Assembly (NCBI GenBank): GCA_003343685.1
Contig: QAKS01000027.1
Location: 1 to 6,715 of the forward strand
Reading direction: 5' to 3'
From: Clostridiales bacterium
Lineage (GTDB): Bacteria > Bacillota > Clostridia > Christensenellales > Christensenellaceae
Length of the DNA stretch: 6,715 nucleotides
The first letter of the stretch is position 1; each line of letters begins with the position of its first letter. The notes below the pieces were generated by a model, which saw only the letters and a program-made list of their open reading frames with translations, did no database searches and had not been told where the DNA came from. The position numbers were made by a program, and so were the translations under genes. Shown here piece by piece: positions 1-5,845 of the stretch.

Positions 1-1116
1 GCGACGGTTATCGTCTCTCAGGGCTTTGGTGCAAAGGATACGGAAAAGCTGGATCGGTCTTTGCATACAGCTTATGCGTTTGCGCTGTCGTTCGGCTTAG
101 TGGTCGGGGTGGCGGGAGTGTTCTTTGCGCCGAATCTTCTTGAGCTGATGAGCACGCCGAAGGAGCTGATGGCAGATTCGTCCCTCTATGTGAGCATTTA
201 TTTTGCGGGACTGCCTTTTGTCATGGTATACAACATGGGTTCCGCCGTCCTGCGCGCCACAGGCGACTCCAAGCGTCCGCTCTATTATCTGATTGTGTGC
301 TGTGTGATCAATATTGCGCTGGACCTGCTGTTGGTGCTTTTGCTGAATATGGGCGTATTGGGTGTGGCAATTGCTACGCTCTTCTCTCAGGGCGTCAGCG
401 CCGTTCTTGTCACACGGACGCTCATGTTCCGCACTGAGGGAATGAAGCTCAGACTGTCGAAGATTCGTTTCAAAAAGGGAATGCTGCCGACAATGCTGAA
501 AATCGGCCTGCCGACGGGAATTCAAGCCAGCATGTACAGCCTTTCCAATATGATTGTGCAGTCTGCGCTGAACGGCTTTGGAGTGGACACGATGGCGGCA
601 TGGACGGCTTTCGGAAAGATCGACAGTATTGTCTGGATGATCAACGGCGCATTCGGCATCGCCGCCACGACCTTTGTGGGACAGAATTTCGGCGCGGGGA
701 AACGGGACAGAGTCCTGCGAGGGACGCGTGTGTGCCTGCTTATGACGTTGGGTACAGAGATGGCGCTGAGTCTGCTGATTGTGTTGTTCGGTAAATATCT
801 GTTTCACATTTTTGTGCCGGGGGAGGCGGCCGTAGTGGAGATCGGCCTCTCTATGGTGCGGATCATTTCGCCCCTCTACTGGATATTTGCATTTATAGAG
901 ATTTTTTCCGGATCGCTTCGTGCGCAGAACAGCGTTCTGGTGACGACGCTGATGACGATGACGGGAGTGTGCCTGCTGCGCATTGTGTGGGTGAAGCTGA
1001 TTGTGCCGGCGGGGACGCTTGAGGAGACGATCGCCTGCTATCCCATCACATGGATTGTGACGGCCGCTGCTATGATTGTATACTACATCTACAAGCAAAA
1101 AAGAATCCGAGAATGA
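1..1116 (+). CDS. MATE family efflux transporter, 5' end missing
   Basis: The reading frame is open from base 1, so the gene starts left of the window; 371 residues plus stop are visible. MATE proteins are about 450 residues with 12 membrane helices, so roughly 80 N-terminal residues are lost. They are inner-membrane antiporters that export drugs or metabolites using Na+ or H+ gradients. Seen here: the two pseudo-symmetric family motifs, ATVIVSQGFGAKD at visible residues 1-13 and ATTFVGQNFGAGK at about 222-234, one in each half of the protein; the motif LRATGDSKRPL at about residues 84-94; many hydrophobic helices between; and a short basic tail (KQKRIRE). The TTG at 61 is an internal leucine codon and not the start. 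It is convergent with the regulator gene to the right and ends 35 bases before a shared terminator. The substrate cannot be deduced. Family assignment is firm. Confidence 0.93.
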   Translation, partial: ATVIVSQGFGAKDTEKLDRSLHTAYAFALSFGLVVGVAGVFFAPNLLELMSTPKELMADSSLYVSIYFAGLPFVMVYNMGSAVLRATGDSKRPLYYLIVCCVINIALDLLLVLLLNMGVLGVAIATLFSQGVSAVLVTRTLMFRTEGMKLRLSKIRFKKGMLPTMLKIGLPTGIQASMYSLSNMIVQSALNGFGVDTMAAWTAFGKIDSIVWMINGAFGIAATTFVGQNFGAGKRDRVLRGTRVCLLMTLGTEMALSLLIVLFGKYLFHIFVPGEAAVVEIGLSMVRIISPLYWIFAFIEIFSGSLRAQNSVLVTTLMTMTGVCLLRIVWVKLIVPAGTLEETIACYPITWIVTAAAMIVYYIYKQKRIRE

Positions 1117-1151
1117 CATATGGAACCCAAGCGGAATCACCGGCAGAACAC

Positions 1152-1199
1152 AAAAAAGCGCGGGAAGAGGAAAGTCCTCTTGGCCCGCGCCGCGTTTTT
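1152..1199. terminator. Bidirectional intrinsic terminator between convergent genes
   Basis: Outer stem GCGCGGG (1158-1164) pairs with CCCGCGC (1184-1190). Inner stem AAGAGGA (1165-1171) pairs with TCCTCTT (1175-1181). The loop is AAG, and a two-base GG bulge (1182-1183) separates the stems. On the plus strand TTTTT follows at 1195-1199 after a four-base CGCG. On the minus strand the stem runs directly into six T (A-tract 1152-1157 on plus), the more classical arrangement. It would end both the MATE transcript and the BTAD regulator transcript, whose stop lies about 19 bases away from the hairpin. Confidence 0.85.
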
Positions 1200-1208
1200 C
1201 AGAAGCTG

Positions 1209-2411
1209 TCAGTGCTGGAAGGGAATAAAATCACAGGTATCTGCAGCTTGGACAGTAAAGGAAATCTTGAGGGTACTCCGGGGATGTTTTTTGGAAAAAG
1301 CGCGAAGAACCCGACCTACAGCCATGCAGGAGTTCTCATAGCTCGCCAGCGGCAGAAGAAGCAAATATTGGGATACGCTGTATCTCGTGAATACATCCGT
1401 GTGACGGAGAGACAATACAATGCAGTCTGCGAGACTGTCCATCGCAGAGGACAGTCGTTTGACGGGCGGGACGGAGCCGTCTTGTGCAGAGAGTGTGATC
1501 AGCGCCAGATGTGCACTTGTACCCTGCCGGGATATAAAATAGCGCAGCACTGAGTAATACTGCCGGAAAAACGCATATTCACACTGGCAGGCGCCGTTCT
1601 CCTCATTGTTGAGTATGAGTGCATTTTTGATTTTGGACAGATCGTTCTCAATTGGATTTTCCGTCTTGACGACGAGAGAATATAAATCGAGAAATTCCTC
1701 CGACGGCGTTGTGCCGAACTGGTCGTAAAACATGTTGAGGGCATTGTCGTACTGCTGCTCTGCCGCAGCATACGAGCCTGACGCCACAAGTGCGCGGATG
1801 AGGCAGATATAGAGCTCTTCACAATAAGGGTCTATAGATACAGCTTTTGTCGTAAGGCGCACGATCTCCGTATACTGGCCGGAGGCCTGTAAAAGAGAGA
1901 CAGCCTCCCGCATGGCTGATAAAAACATGTTGTGATAAAAGGAGGCTATGGGAGCAACCCACAGGTCGGTGGCAAAAGCGGAAAGAAATGTACCGTCGTA
2001 CAGCGAAAGAGCGTCGAGCAGACAGGAAAGCCGCTCATCGGGATCGGAGCATTGCTTTTTGCACAGCTGCTCAAACTGTTCTGTGTCCAGTTCAACCGGC
2101 CCCTTTGACGTCCATGAGAAATAATACTGCCGATGCGTAATGATCTCTTTAATGTTTGGGATACCGATAGACGATACGAGAACACGCAGCCGAAACAGAA
2201 GCGTTTTTAATGCGTTGGAAGGGTCTCCCGACTCTCCGGCGTTCCACAGGGCGTCTATAATCTCGGATTCAGGGATGTTTTTGCCGTGATGATAGACGAG
2301 ATAGTGCAGAAGCGAAAGCATTTTCCGCGAGCGCATATCATTGCCGTTAATTGATTTGTTTTTGTATGTCAGCGAAAAGTCGCCGAACATTTTTACTTTA
2401 ATACTATCCAT
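1209..2411 (-). CDS. BTAD-type transcriptional regulator with degenerate GGDEF-like C-terminus
   Basis: A 400-residue cytoplasmic regulator. Residues 1-100 form an OmpR/SARP-type winged helix: the MFGDFSL strand at 8-14, then SRKMLSLLHYLV (28-39) and a probable recognition helix near DPSNALKTLLFRLR (63-76). Residues about 106-250 match the bacterial transcriptional activator domain (BTAD, helical TPR-like), with LLDALSLYDGTFLSAF (131-146) and the helix pairs that follow. Residues about 278-390 read like a GGDEF domain: the segment LSLRHTDVFTRYSVSQYLLLLP (333-354) follows the family pattern, but the GGDEF position holds SVSQY (345-349). Cyclic-di-GMP synthesis is therefore not expected, and a sensory or dimerising role is inferred. 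The ATG at 2411 gives the normal N-terminus of such proteins, yet no Shine-Dalgarno sequence precedes it. The gene is divergent from the 135-residue protein gene, which is a candidate target. Confidence 0.85.
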   Translation of the reverse strand: MDSIKVKMFGDFSLTYKNKSINGNDMRSRKMLSLLHYLVYHHGKNIPESEIIDALWNAGESGDPSNALKTLLFRLRVLVSSIGIPNIKEIITHRQYYFSWTSKGPVELDTEQFEQLCKKQCSDPDERLSCLLDALSLYDGTFLSAFATDLWVAPIASFYHNMFLSAMREAVSLLQASGQYTEIVRLTTKAVSIDPYCEELYICLIRALVASGSYAAAEQQYDNALNMFYDQFGTTPSEEFLDLYSLVVKTENPIENDLSKIKNALILNNEENGACQCEYAFFRQYYSVLRYFISRQGTSAHLALITLSAQDGSVPPVKRLSSAMDSLADCIVLSLRHTDVFTRYSVSQYLLLLPLASYENSCMAVGRVLRAFSKKHPRSTLKISFTVQAADTCDFIPFQH

Positions 2412-2429
2412 AATGTTACATTATCATAT
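2412..2429 (-). promoter_or_regulatory. Candidate -10 element very close to the BTAD regulator start
   Basis: Read on the minus strand, the overlapping hexamers TATGAT (2428-2423) and GATAAT (2425-2420) resemble a -10 box, and GATAAT ends only 8 bases before the ATG. A poor -35 candidate, TTGCAT (2446-2441), gives a 15-nt spacer to GATAAT. If this box is used, the transcript would begin at or within a few bases of the ATG, which fits the lack of a ribosome site. A second possibility is TTGACT (2468-2463) with a weak CATATT or GCATAT box 18-19 nt away. The call is tentative. Confidence 0.3.
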
Positions 2430-2530
2430 GCGGTTCAAATATGCAATATAAAAGTTATTTTAAGTCAAAAAAGTTCACAAAATCAAGGAGGTTGAAGTTA
2501 AGAAAAAGAGCGTTTTTAATCGGTTTTTAA

Positions 2531-2591
2531 TGACTCCGGAGGGTCAGTAAATAACAGCTGTGTAACAAGTGTGTGGTAAAAAGAATATACT
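2531..2591 (+). promoter_or_regulatory. Divergent intergenic control region: palindromes and candidate -10
   Basis: This is the middle of the 213-base gap between divergent genes. A -10-like TATACT lies at 2586-2591, about 34 bases before the ATG of the 135-residue protein gene. No good -35 is visible; TGTAAC at 2561-2566 would give a 19-nt spacer. Upstream lie an imperfect inverted repeat, TGACTCCGGAGGGTCA (2531-2546), and a perfect 8-base palindrome, ACAGCTGT (2554-2561). Either could bind a regulator such as the adjacent BTAD protein, but that is inference from position only. Confidence 0.3.
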
Positions 2592-2624
2592 AATAATAAA
2601 ATTTGACAGCAAGGAGAAATAAAG

Positions 2625-3032
2625 ATGGGATTTGTCCCGATCAACAGAGGCCTCAAGGTGATTACCGTATATTCGTATGATGGAAAGATCGCAGAGGGAA
2701 CTGTTTTGGATACATATAGTGACAAAAGCTATGCCTTTCGAGGGTTGGTGAATCTGCTGTTTCTGATAGAAGAACTGGAGGACAGGTGCGGGAATACCGA
2801 GAAATTTATGGAGGACAGGTCTATAGCCCACGATATCCGTACCAATGTGAAGCCGATCGAGGCGAAAAAGAGGGACGATGTGCCGCTGGCCACGTTCGGC
2901 GTGAGGATTTTGTTCCGCCAGAATGCGTCGTGGCAGGGGCAGATCCTTTGGAATGACAGAAAGCGGGAGGCCTGCTTCAGAAGCGTGTTTGAACTGATTA
3001 AGCTGATGGACGACATGCTGTGTGGGAAATAG
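2625..3032 (+). CDS. Conserved-looking 135-residue protein of unknown function with internal duplication
   Basis: I cannot assign a known function. A good ribosome site, AAGGAG at 2611-2616, stands 8 bases before the ATG, so the start is well supported. The product has no signal peptide or membrane helix and should be cytoplasmic. It appears to hold two copies of a unit made of strands then a helix, offset by exactly 80 residues without gaps. Residues 12-51 include EGTVLD (24-29) and AFRGLVNLLFLIEEL (37-51). Residues 92-131 include QGQILW (104-109) and CFRSVFELIKLMDDM (117-131). A charged linker (about 52-88) joins them. FRQNASWQG (97-105) and FRSVFELIKLMD (118-129) look like conserved family motifs, though I cannot confirm this here. 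The gene stands alone between its own upstream region and a terminator, divergent from the BTAD regulator. Confidence 0.8.
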   Translation: MGFVPINRGLKVITVYSYDGKIAEGTVLDTYSDKSYAFRGLVNLLFLIEELEDRCGNTEKFMEDRSIAHDIRTNVKPIEAKKRDDVPLATFGVRILFRQNASWQGQILWNDRKREACFRSVFELIKLMDDMLCGK

Positions 3033-3116
3033 CAGAAATACCTGCCTGTTTTATGGCAGCGCCGGCTGCGGCGGTGCAAAAACGGAGGAATGAAAACACA
3101 GGAGATATTTCAGCAC

Positions 3117-3146
3117 AGCACGGTTTTTATGCCGTGCTTTTGTTTT
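3117..3146 (+). terminator. Intrinsic terminator after the 135-residue protein gene
   Basis: AGCACGG (3117-3123) pairs with CCGTGCT (3132-3138) around an 8-base loop, followed by a T-rich run, TTTTGTTTT. It sits about 85 bases after the stop at 3032 and just before the next promoter, so it separates this gene from the pilus operon. A smaller hairpin, GCAGC/GCTGC (3056-3069), lies between them without a T-tract and is probably not a terminator. Confidence 0.8.
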
Positions 3147-3159
3147 GCTTTGATTCCGC

Positions 3160-3188
3160 TTGTATCGGCAGAGGAAACAAGGTATAAT
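3160..3188 (+). promoter_or_regulatory. Promoter of the pilus-like operon (housekeeping sigma type)
   Basis: A perfect -10 box, TATAAT (3183-3188), lies 17 bases after a partial -35, TTGTAT (3160-3165). Transcription would start near 3195, leaving a leader of about 30 bases before the GTG start at 3226. The position directly after the terminator at 3117-3146 fits an operon promoter. The -35 matches the consensus only in TTG, so an activator may help. Confidence 0.6.
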
Positions 3189-3211
3189 TTTTGTAGTGTA
3201 TGACTTTGTTT

Positions 3212-3216
3212 GGAGG
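3212..3216 (+). promoter_or_regulatory. Ribosome binding site supporting the GTG start of the platform gene
   Basis: GGAGG is followed by 9 bases and then GTG at 3226. Another GTG at 3219 is in a different frame and too close. This supports the rare-type start codon for the first gene of the operon. Confidence 0.75.
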
Positions 3217-3225
3217 GCGTGACAA

Positions 3226-4245
3226 GTGAAAACAAAAAAACCAGATGACAGATATCTTTCCGCCTTTTGCAGAGAACTTTATATGATCATAGCTTCCGGG
3301 ATAACGGCGGATGAGGGCCTTGAGATGATGGCGGAGGACTGCCGTGACAAAAAGGAGAAGGAGTTGTTTGCGGGAATGGTCCGGGCTATGAGCGGGGGCG
3401 CAATGCTTTCCGGCGCGATGCGGGAGGCGGACGCATTTCCGGACTATATGACGGAGATGATCGGCCTGGGAGAGCGCACGGGCAATGTAGACAATACGCT
3501 CAAGGCGCTGGGCGATTATTATGAAAAGCAGGCGCGGATGAGGGAAAGTGTAAAAAGCGCCGTGATCTATCCGGCGGTTTTGCTGGTCATGATGCTGCTT
3601 GTAGTGGGTGTTCTGGTGATAAAGGTGCTTCCGGTTTTTGCAGACGTATACGGTCAGATGGGCGCGTCAATGCCTGCGCTGGCTCTTACGATTATGGAGG
3701 CGGGCGTCGCAGTGGGAACCCATTGGTATATTGCGGCAGGTGTTGTTGTGTTGATCGTTATTGGCGCCACCGCCATTTCCCGTATGCCTTCCATGCGGGA
3801 AAGGGGATTTTTCAGAAGGACGAAGAAAAAAATCGCTGCTGCGCACATGGCCCAGGCGCTTGCTATGGCAATGCAAAGCGGCATGGATACGTCGGAGGCG
3901 TTGGAGGCGGCACAGAGGCTGACGGCCGGTACGGTGATGGCGGGGACGGCTGCCCGGCTGAAAGCGTTGGTGGACGGCGGGGAAAGTCTTACTTCTGCGT
4001 TTTCCAAAGAAAACGTGTTTACCGCCGTGGAACGGCGTACCTTTTCAATTGGGGTCAGAACGGGCAGCGCGGATGAAGCTATGAATATGATTGCCGAAAA
4101 TGCGGGCGAGGAAGCCGAGAAGGCGGTAGACGAGCTGGTGGCAAGGATCGAGCCGGCTATGGTAGTGATCATGACAGTGATCGTCGGCGTCGTACTGCTG
4201 TCGGTGATGATTCCGCTGATGGGCGTCATGGCCACGCTGATGTAG
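3226..4245 (+). CDS. Type II secretion system F family / PilC-like platform protein
   Basis: This 339-residue integral membrane protein would be the inner-membrane platform of a type IV pilus or type II secretion-like machine, coupling a cytoplasmic ATPase to pilin assembly. Two T2SF domains are visible. The first spans about residues 10-135 and contains FPDYMTEMIGLGERTGNVDNT (71-91). The second spans about 200-335 and contains FSIGVRTGSADEAMNMIAENA (273-293) and the RIEPAMVVIMTVIVGVVLLSVMIPL ending (307-331). Predicted membrane helices are at about 113-138, 163-184 and 310-337, the usual three-helix pattern. The protein is shorter than PilC (about 400 residues) and close to Gram-positive ComGB. 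It starts with GTG, contains an A7 run at codons 3-5 (3234-3240), and is the first gene of the operon, where ComG-type operons place the ATPase first. Confidence 0.92.
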   Translation: MKTKKPDDRYLSAFCRELYMIIASGITADEGLEMMAEDCRDKKEKELFAGMVRAMSGGAMLSGAMREADAFPDYMTEMIGLGERTGNVDNTLKALGDYYEKQARMRESVKSAVIYPAVLLVMMLLVVGVLVIKVLPVFADVYGQMGASMPALALTIMEAGVAVGTHWYIAAGVVVLIVIGATAISRMPSMRERGFFRRTKKKIAAAHMAQALAMAMQSGMDTSEALEAAQRLTAGTVMAGTAARLKALVDGGESLTSAFSKENVFTAVERRTFSIGVRTGSADEAMNMIAENAGEEAEKAVDELVARIEPAMVVIMTVIVGVVLLSVMIPLMGVMATLM

Positions 4246-4258
4246 GGAGGTGCGGAGC

Positions 4259-4579
4259 ATGAGAAATCATTCCGTCCGCGAGGCGGTGTGGCAAAGCCTG
4301 ATTGCGCTGGCGGTATTCCTCATGGTCGGCGTCGTCATGGTGACGGCGGTAAACAACGCAGCGGCGGGCGGCGAGGCCGAGGAACTGAAAACGGCAGAGA
4401 GAAGCTTGGAACGTGCGGCGGTGCTGTGTTATGTGGCGGAGGGCTGCTATCCCATGACATATGAGTACCTGAAGGATCATTACGGCGTAAGAATCGACGA
4501 GGAGAAGTTTGCTGTGGATTACAGGATTTTTGCTTCCAACGTTATGCCGGATATCACTGTTTTGAGGCGGGACGAATGA
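4259..4579 (+). CDS. Small single-span membrane protein of the pilus operon (pseudopilin-like)
   Basis: A 106-residue protein of no family I recognise. GGAGG (4246-4250) sits 8 bases before ATG 4259. An in-frame GTG at 4250 overlaps that site and is rejected as the start. Residues 1-10 are basic and polar, 11-31 form one membrane helix, 38-60 look helical and amphipathic, and the rest is a small outside domain with C57, C63, YP (64-65), YLKDHYG (70-76) and ASNVMPDITV (92-101). This outline (short basic N-terminus, hydrophobic helix, helical stalk, C-terminal domain) is pilin-like, and the EGCYPMTYEYL stretch recalls pseudopilin head regions. No glycine precedes the helix with glutamate at +5, so processing by prepilin peptidase is doubtful. 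The two cysteines could form a disulphide outside the cell. It starts 13 bases after the platform gene and overlaps the next gene by 4 bases. Confidence 0.8.
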   Translation: MRNHSVREAVWQSLIALAVFLMVGVVMVTAVNNAAAGGEAEELKTAERSLERAAVLCYVAEGCYPMTYEYLKDHYGVRIDEEKFAVDYRIFASNVMPDITVLRRDE

Positions 4580-5061
4580 AACGAAGGCATACGGTAGACG
4601 TTGTATTTGCGCTGGGGCTGTTTCTGGTGTTCGCTGTATCGGTGCTTCTGGTGCTGCTGTCGGGCGCGGAGGTGGTTGCATCCGTTCAGGACTCCTCGGC
4701 GGAGCGTGTGAACGAGCGGGTCTGCCTGCCCTATATTGCGACAAAGGTGCGCCATTATGACGAGGCAGGCAGAATTCGGAAGGGACAGTTCGGCGGCGGA
4801 GACGCCCTTGTCATGACGGAAGAGGCGGACGGCATGGAGTTTGTCACGTATCTGTATTGCAGCGGCGGAAAACTCAGGGAGTTGTTTTGTGAAAAAAATG
4901 CGGAGCTGGACGCGGCTGCGGGAGAGGAAATCGGAGATGCGGCAGCGCTTGAAATAGAGGAGCGGGGCGGCGGGCTGATCAGTGTGACGTGCCGCTATGA
5001 CGACAAAGAGAGCGACAGCATATTGCTGTATGTGAGAAGCGGGCAAGAGGGTTTATCATGA
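4576..5061 (+). CDS. Single-span membrane protein, probably DUF4860 family
   Basis: A 161-residue protein. The N-terminus MKRRHTVDVVF and a membrane helix at about 7-30 are followed by an outside domain rich in strands. My recollection is that this pattern, with TVDVVFxLxLF at the start and a later YCSGGKLRELF segment (94-104), fits the uncharacterised DUF4860 family found in clostridial pilus-like operons; I cannot check this here. There are cysteines at 50, 95, 105 and 139. No prepilin cleavage site is visible. ATG 4576 overlaps the previous stop as ATGA, and GAGG (4564-4567) lies 8 bases upstream. A role as a minor subunit or anchor of the pseudopilus is inferred from position and topology only. 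Confidence 0.8.
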   Translation: MKRRHTVDVVFALGLFLVFAVSVLLVLLSGAEVVASVQDSSAERVNERVCLPYIATKVRHYDEAGRIRKGQFGGGDALVMTEEADGMEFVTYLYCSGGKLRELFCEKNAELDAAAGEEIGDAAALEIEERGGGLISVTCRYDDKESDSILLYVRSGQEGLS

Positions 5062-5465
5062 ACAGAGACAGAACGAAAACAGGACTGTTTATGATGGAAA
5101 TGATATTGGTTATTTTGCTGTTCGCAGTATCGGCTGCCGTTTGTATGCGCATTTTCGGCGCGGCAGACAGAGCCGAACGCAGAAGCTCTGATATATCATC
5201 GGCGGTAATGGCGGCGGAAACGGCGGCAGAGGCGTACAAGGCGCGGAAGGGAGATCTTGCGCAGACGGCCGCCCTGACAGGAGGGACTGCGTCGGCAGAT
5301 ACACTTGTTGTCTGCTATGACGAAAGCTGGCGGCAATGCGCCCGGGGAAAGGAGCGTTTTGTACTCCGATTGGAGCAGCGGGCAGCGTTGGCGGCCGATA
5401 TTCGCGTATGCGAGGGAGATACAGAGCTTTTTGCCATAACGGTGGCGGCGGAGGCAGCGGAATGA
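5058..5465 (+). CDS. Prepilin-like protein with a peptidase cleavage site
   Basis: A 135-residue protein with a type IV prepilin N-terminus: a short basic leader MNRDRTKTG (1-9), then LFMMEMILVILLFAVSAAV. Cleavage after G9 would put glutamate at +5 (E14), the conserved residue used in pilin assembly, at the head of a hydrophobic helix (about 10-32). The usual +1 phenylalanine is replaced by leucine. Residues 35-65 are probably a helical stalk; a small head domain follows, with cysteines at 29, 86, 94 and 118. At about 126 residues after processing it is in the size range of minor pseudopilins such as ComGD or GspH-I. It overlaps the previous gene as ATGA, with GAGGG (5047-5051) 6 bases before the start. 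It is the only protein in the window with an intact cleavage motif. Confidence 0.82.
   Translation: MNRDRTKTGLFMMEMILVILLFAVSAAVCMRIFGAADRAERRSSDISSAVMAAETAAEAYKARKGDLAQTAALTGGTASADTLVVCYDESWRQCARGKERFVLRLEQRAALAADIRVCEGDTELFAITVAAEAAE
5450..5454 (+). promoter_or_regulatory. Ribosome binding site that fixes the start at 5462
   Basis: GGAGG, lying inside the last codons of the prepilin-like gene, is 7 bases before ATG 5462. The frame is open further upstream to an ATG at 5336, but that would overlap the preceding gene by 130 bases, so 5462 is preferred. Confidence 0.75.
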
Positions 5466-5845
5466 AGAGGATGAATGTGGGAAGCGCTACGCTGGTCATG
5501 GTGTTTTCTGTGCTGTGTCTCACGATTTTTGCCATGATTACGCTGATGACGGCGCATAATGACCTGACGGCGGCGCAGAAAAACGCGGACGCGGTGCGCG
5601 CATACTATGAGGCGGACGCAGAGGCATCCGCCATCCTTGCCGAAATAAAAACGGGAACGGTACCTGACACGGTGGAGCGGGAGCAGGGCGGCGCACTGGC
5701 CTACAGCGTGGAGATAGACGGGAACCAGAGGCTGGCTGTCCGTCTCGCAGAGAAGGACGGGGAATATGCGGTGGAGAAATGGGCGGTCGAGTATACGGGC
5801 GAATGGAAAGCGGATGATACGATAGAGGTGTGGGATGGAGAATAA
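5462..5845 (+). CDS. PilX/GspK-like minor pilin candidate
   Basis: A 127-residue protein with a short basic N-terminus (MKRMNVG), a membrane helix at about 9-29 and a helical stretch containing AYYEADAEA (47-55). That stretch resembles the A-F-Y-x-A-E-A pattern after the first helix in PilX and GspK proteins. A glycine (G7) precedes the helix, but the +5 position is not glutamate (SATLV follows), as in GspK, the pseudopilin placed at the pseudopilus tip. The remaining 70 residues form a small strand-rich domain ending with WAVEYTGEW. It overlaps the prepilin-like gene as ATGA and the ATPase gene by 11 bases. A tip or initiation role is inferred; similarity is limited to the N-terminal half. 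Confidence 0.8.
   Translation: MKRMNVGSATLVMVFSVLCLTIFAMITLMTAHNDLTAAQKNADAVRAYYEADAEASAILAEIKTGTVPDTVEREQGGALAYSVEIDGNQRLAVRLAEKDGEYAVEKWAVEYTGEWKADDTIEVWDGE

Noticed and set aside
97..1140. Long 347-residue open frame on the minus strand opposite the MATE gene
   Set aside because: The translation is rich in His, Arg and Gln with no domain, and it lies entirely opposite a well-supported exporter gene; it is a shadow frame.
1050..1553. 167-residue plus-strand open frame running over the terminator and opposite the regulator
   Set aside because: It overlaps the MATE end, the terminator hairpin and the antisense of the regulator, has no ribosome site and shows no recognisable protein features.
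2486..2530. Perfect AGGAGG followed by TTG and a 12-codon frame
   Set aside because: There is no spacing between the AGGAGG and the TTG, and no start codon lies 5-9 bases downstream. It appears to be an orphan match.
2603..2608. Consensus TTGACA upstream of the 135-residue protein gene
   Set aside because: It sits next to the ribosome site of the gene, so any -10 box 17 bases on would fall inside the coding region; no such box was seen.
3090..3203. 37-codon frame with a signal-peptide-like hydrophobic stretch, preceded by GGAGG
   Set aside because: The ribosome site is only one base from the ATG, and the frame runs through the terminator and the operon promoter. It is most likely chance.
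3654..4235. 193-residue minus-strand open frame opposite the platform gene
   Set aside because: It is a low-complexity Ser/Ala/Thr/Ile translation opposite a clear T2SF gene; shadow frame.
5441..5460. GG-repeat run that could form a two-layer G-quadruplex just before the start at 5462
   Set aside because: Two-layer quadruplexes are weak, and the run is explained by Val/Ala/Glu codons plus the embedded GGAGG ribosome site.
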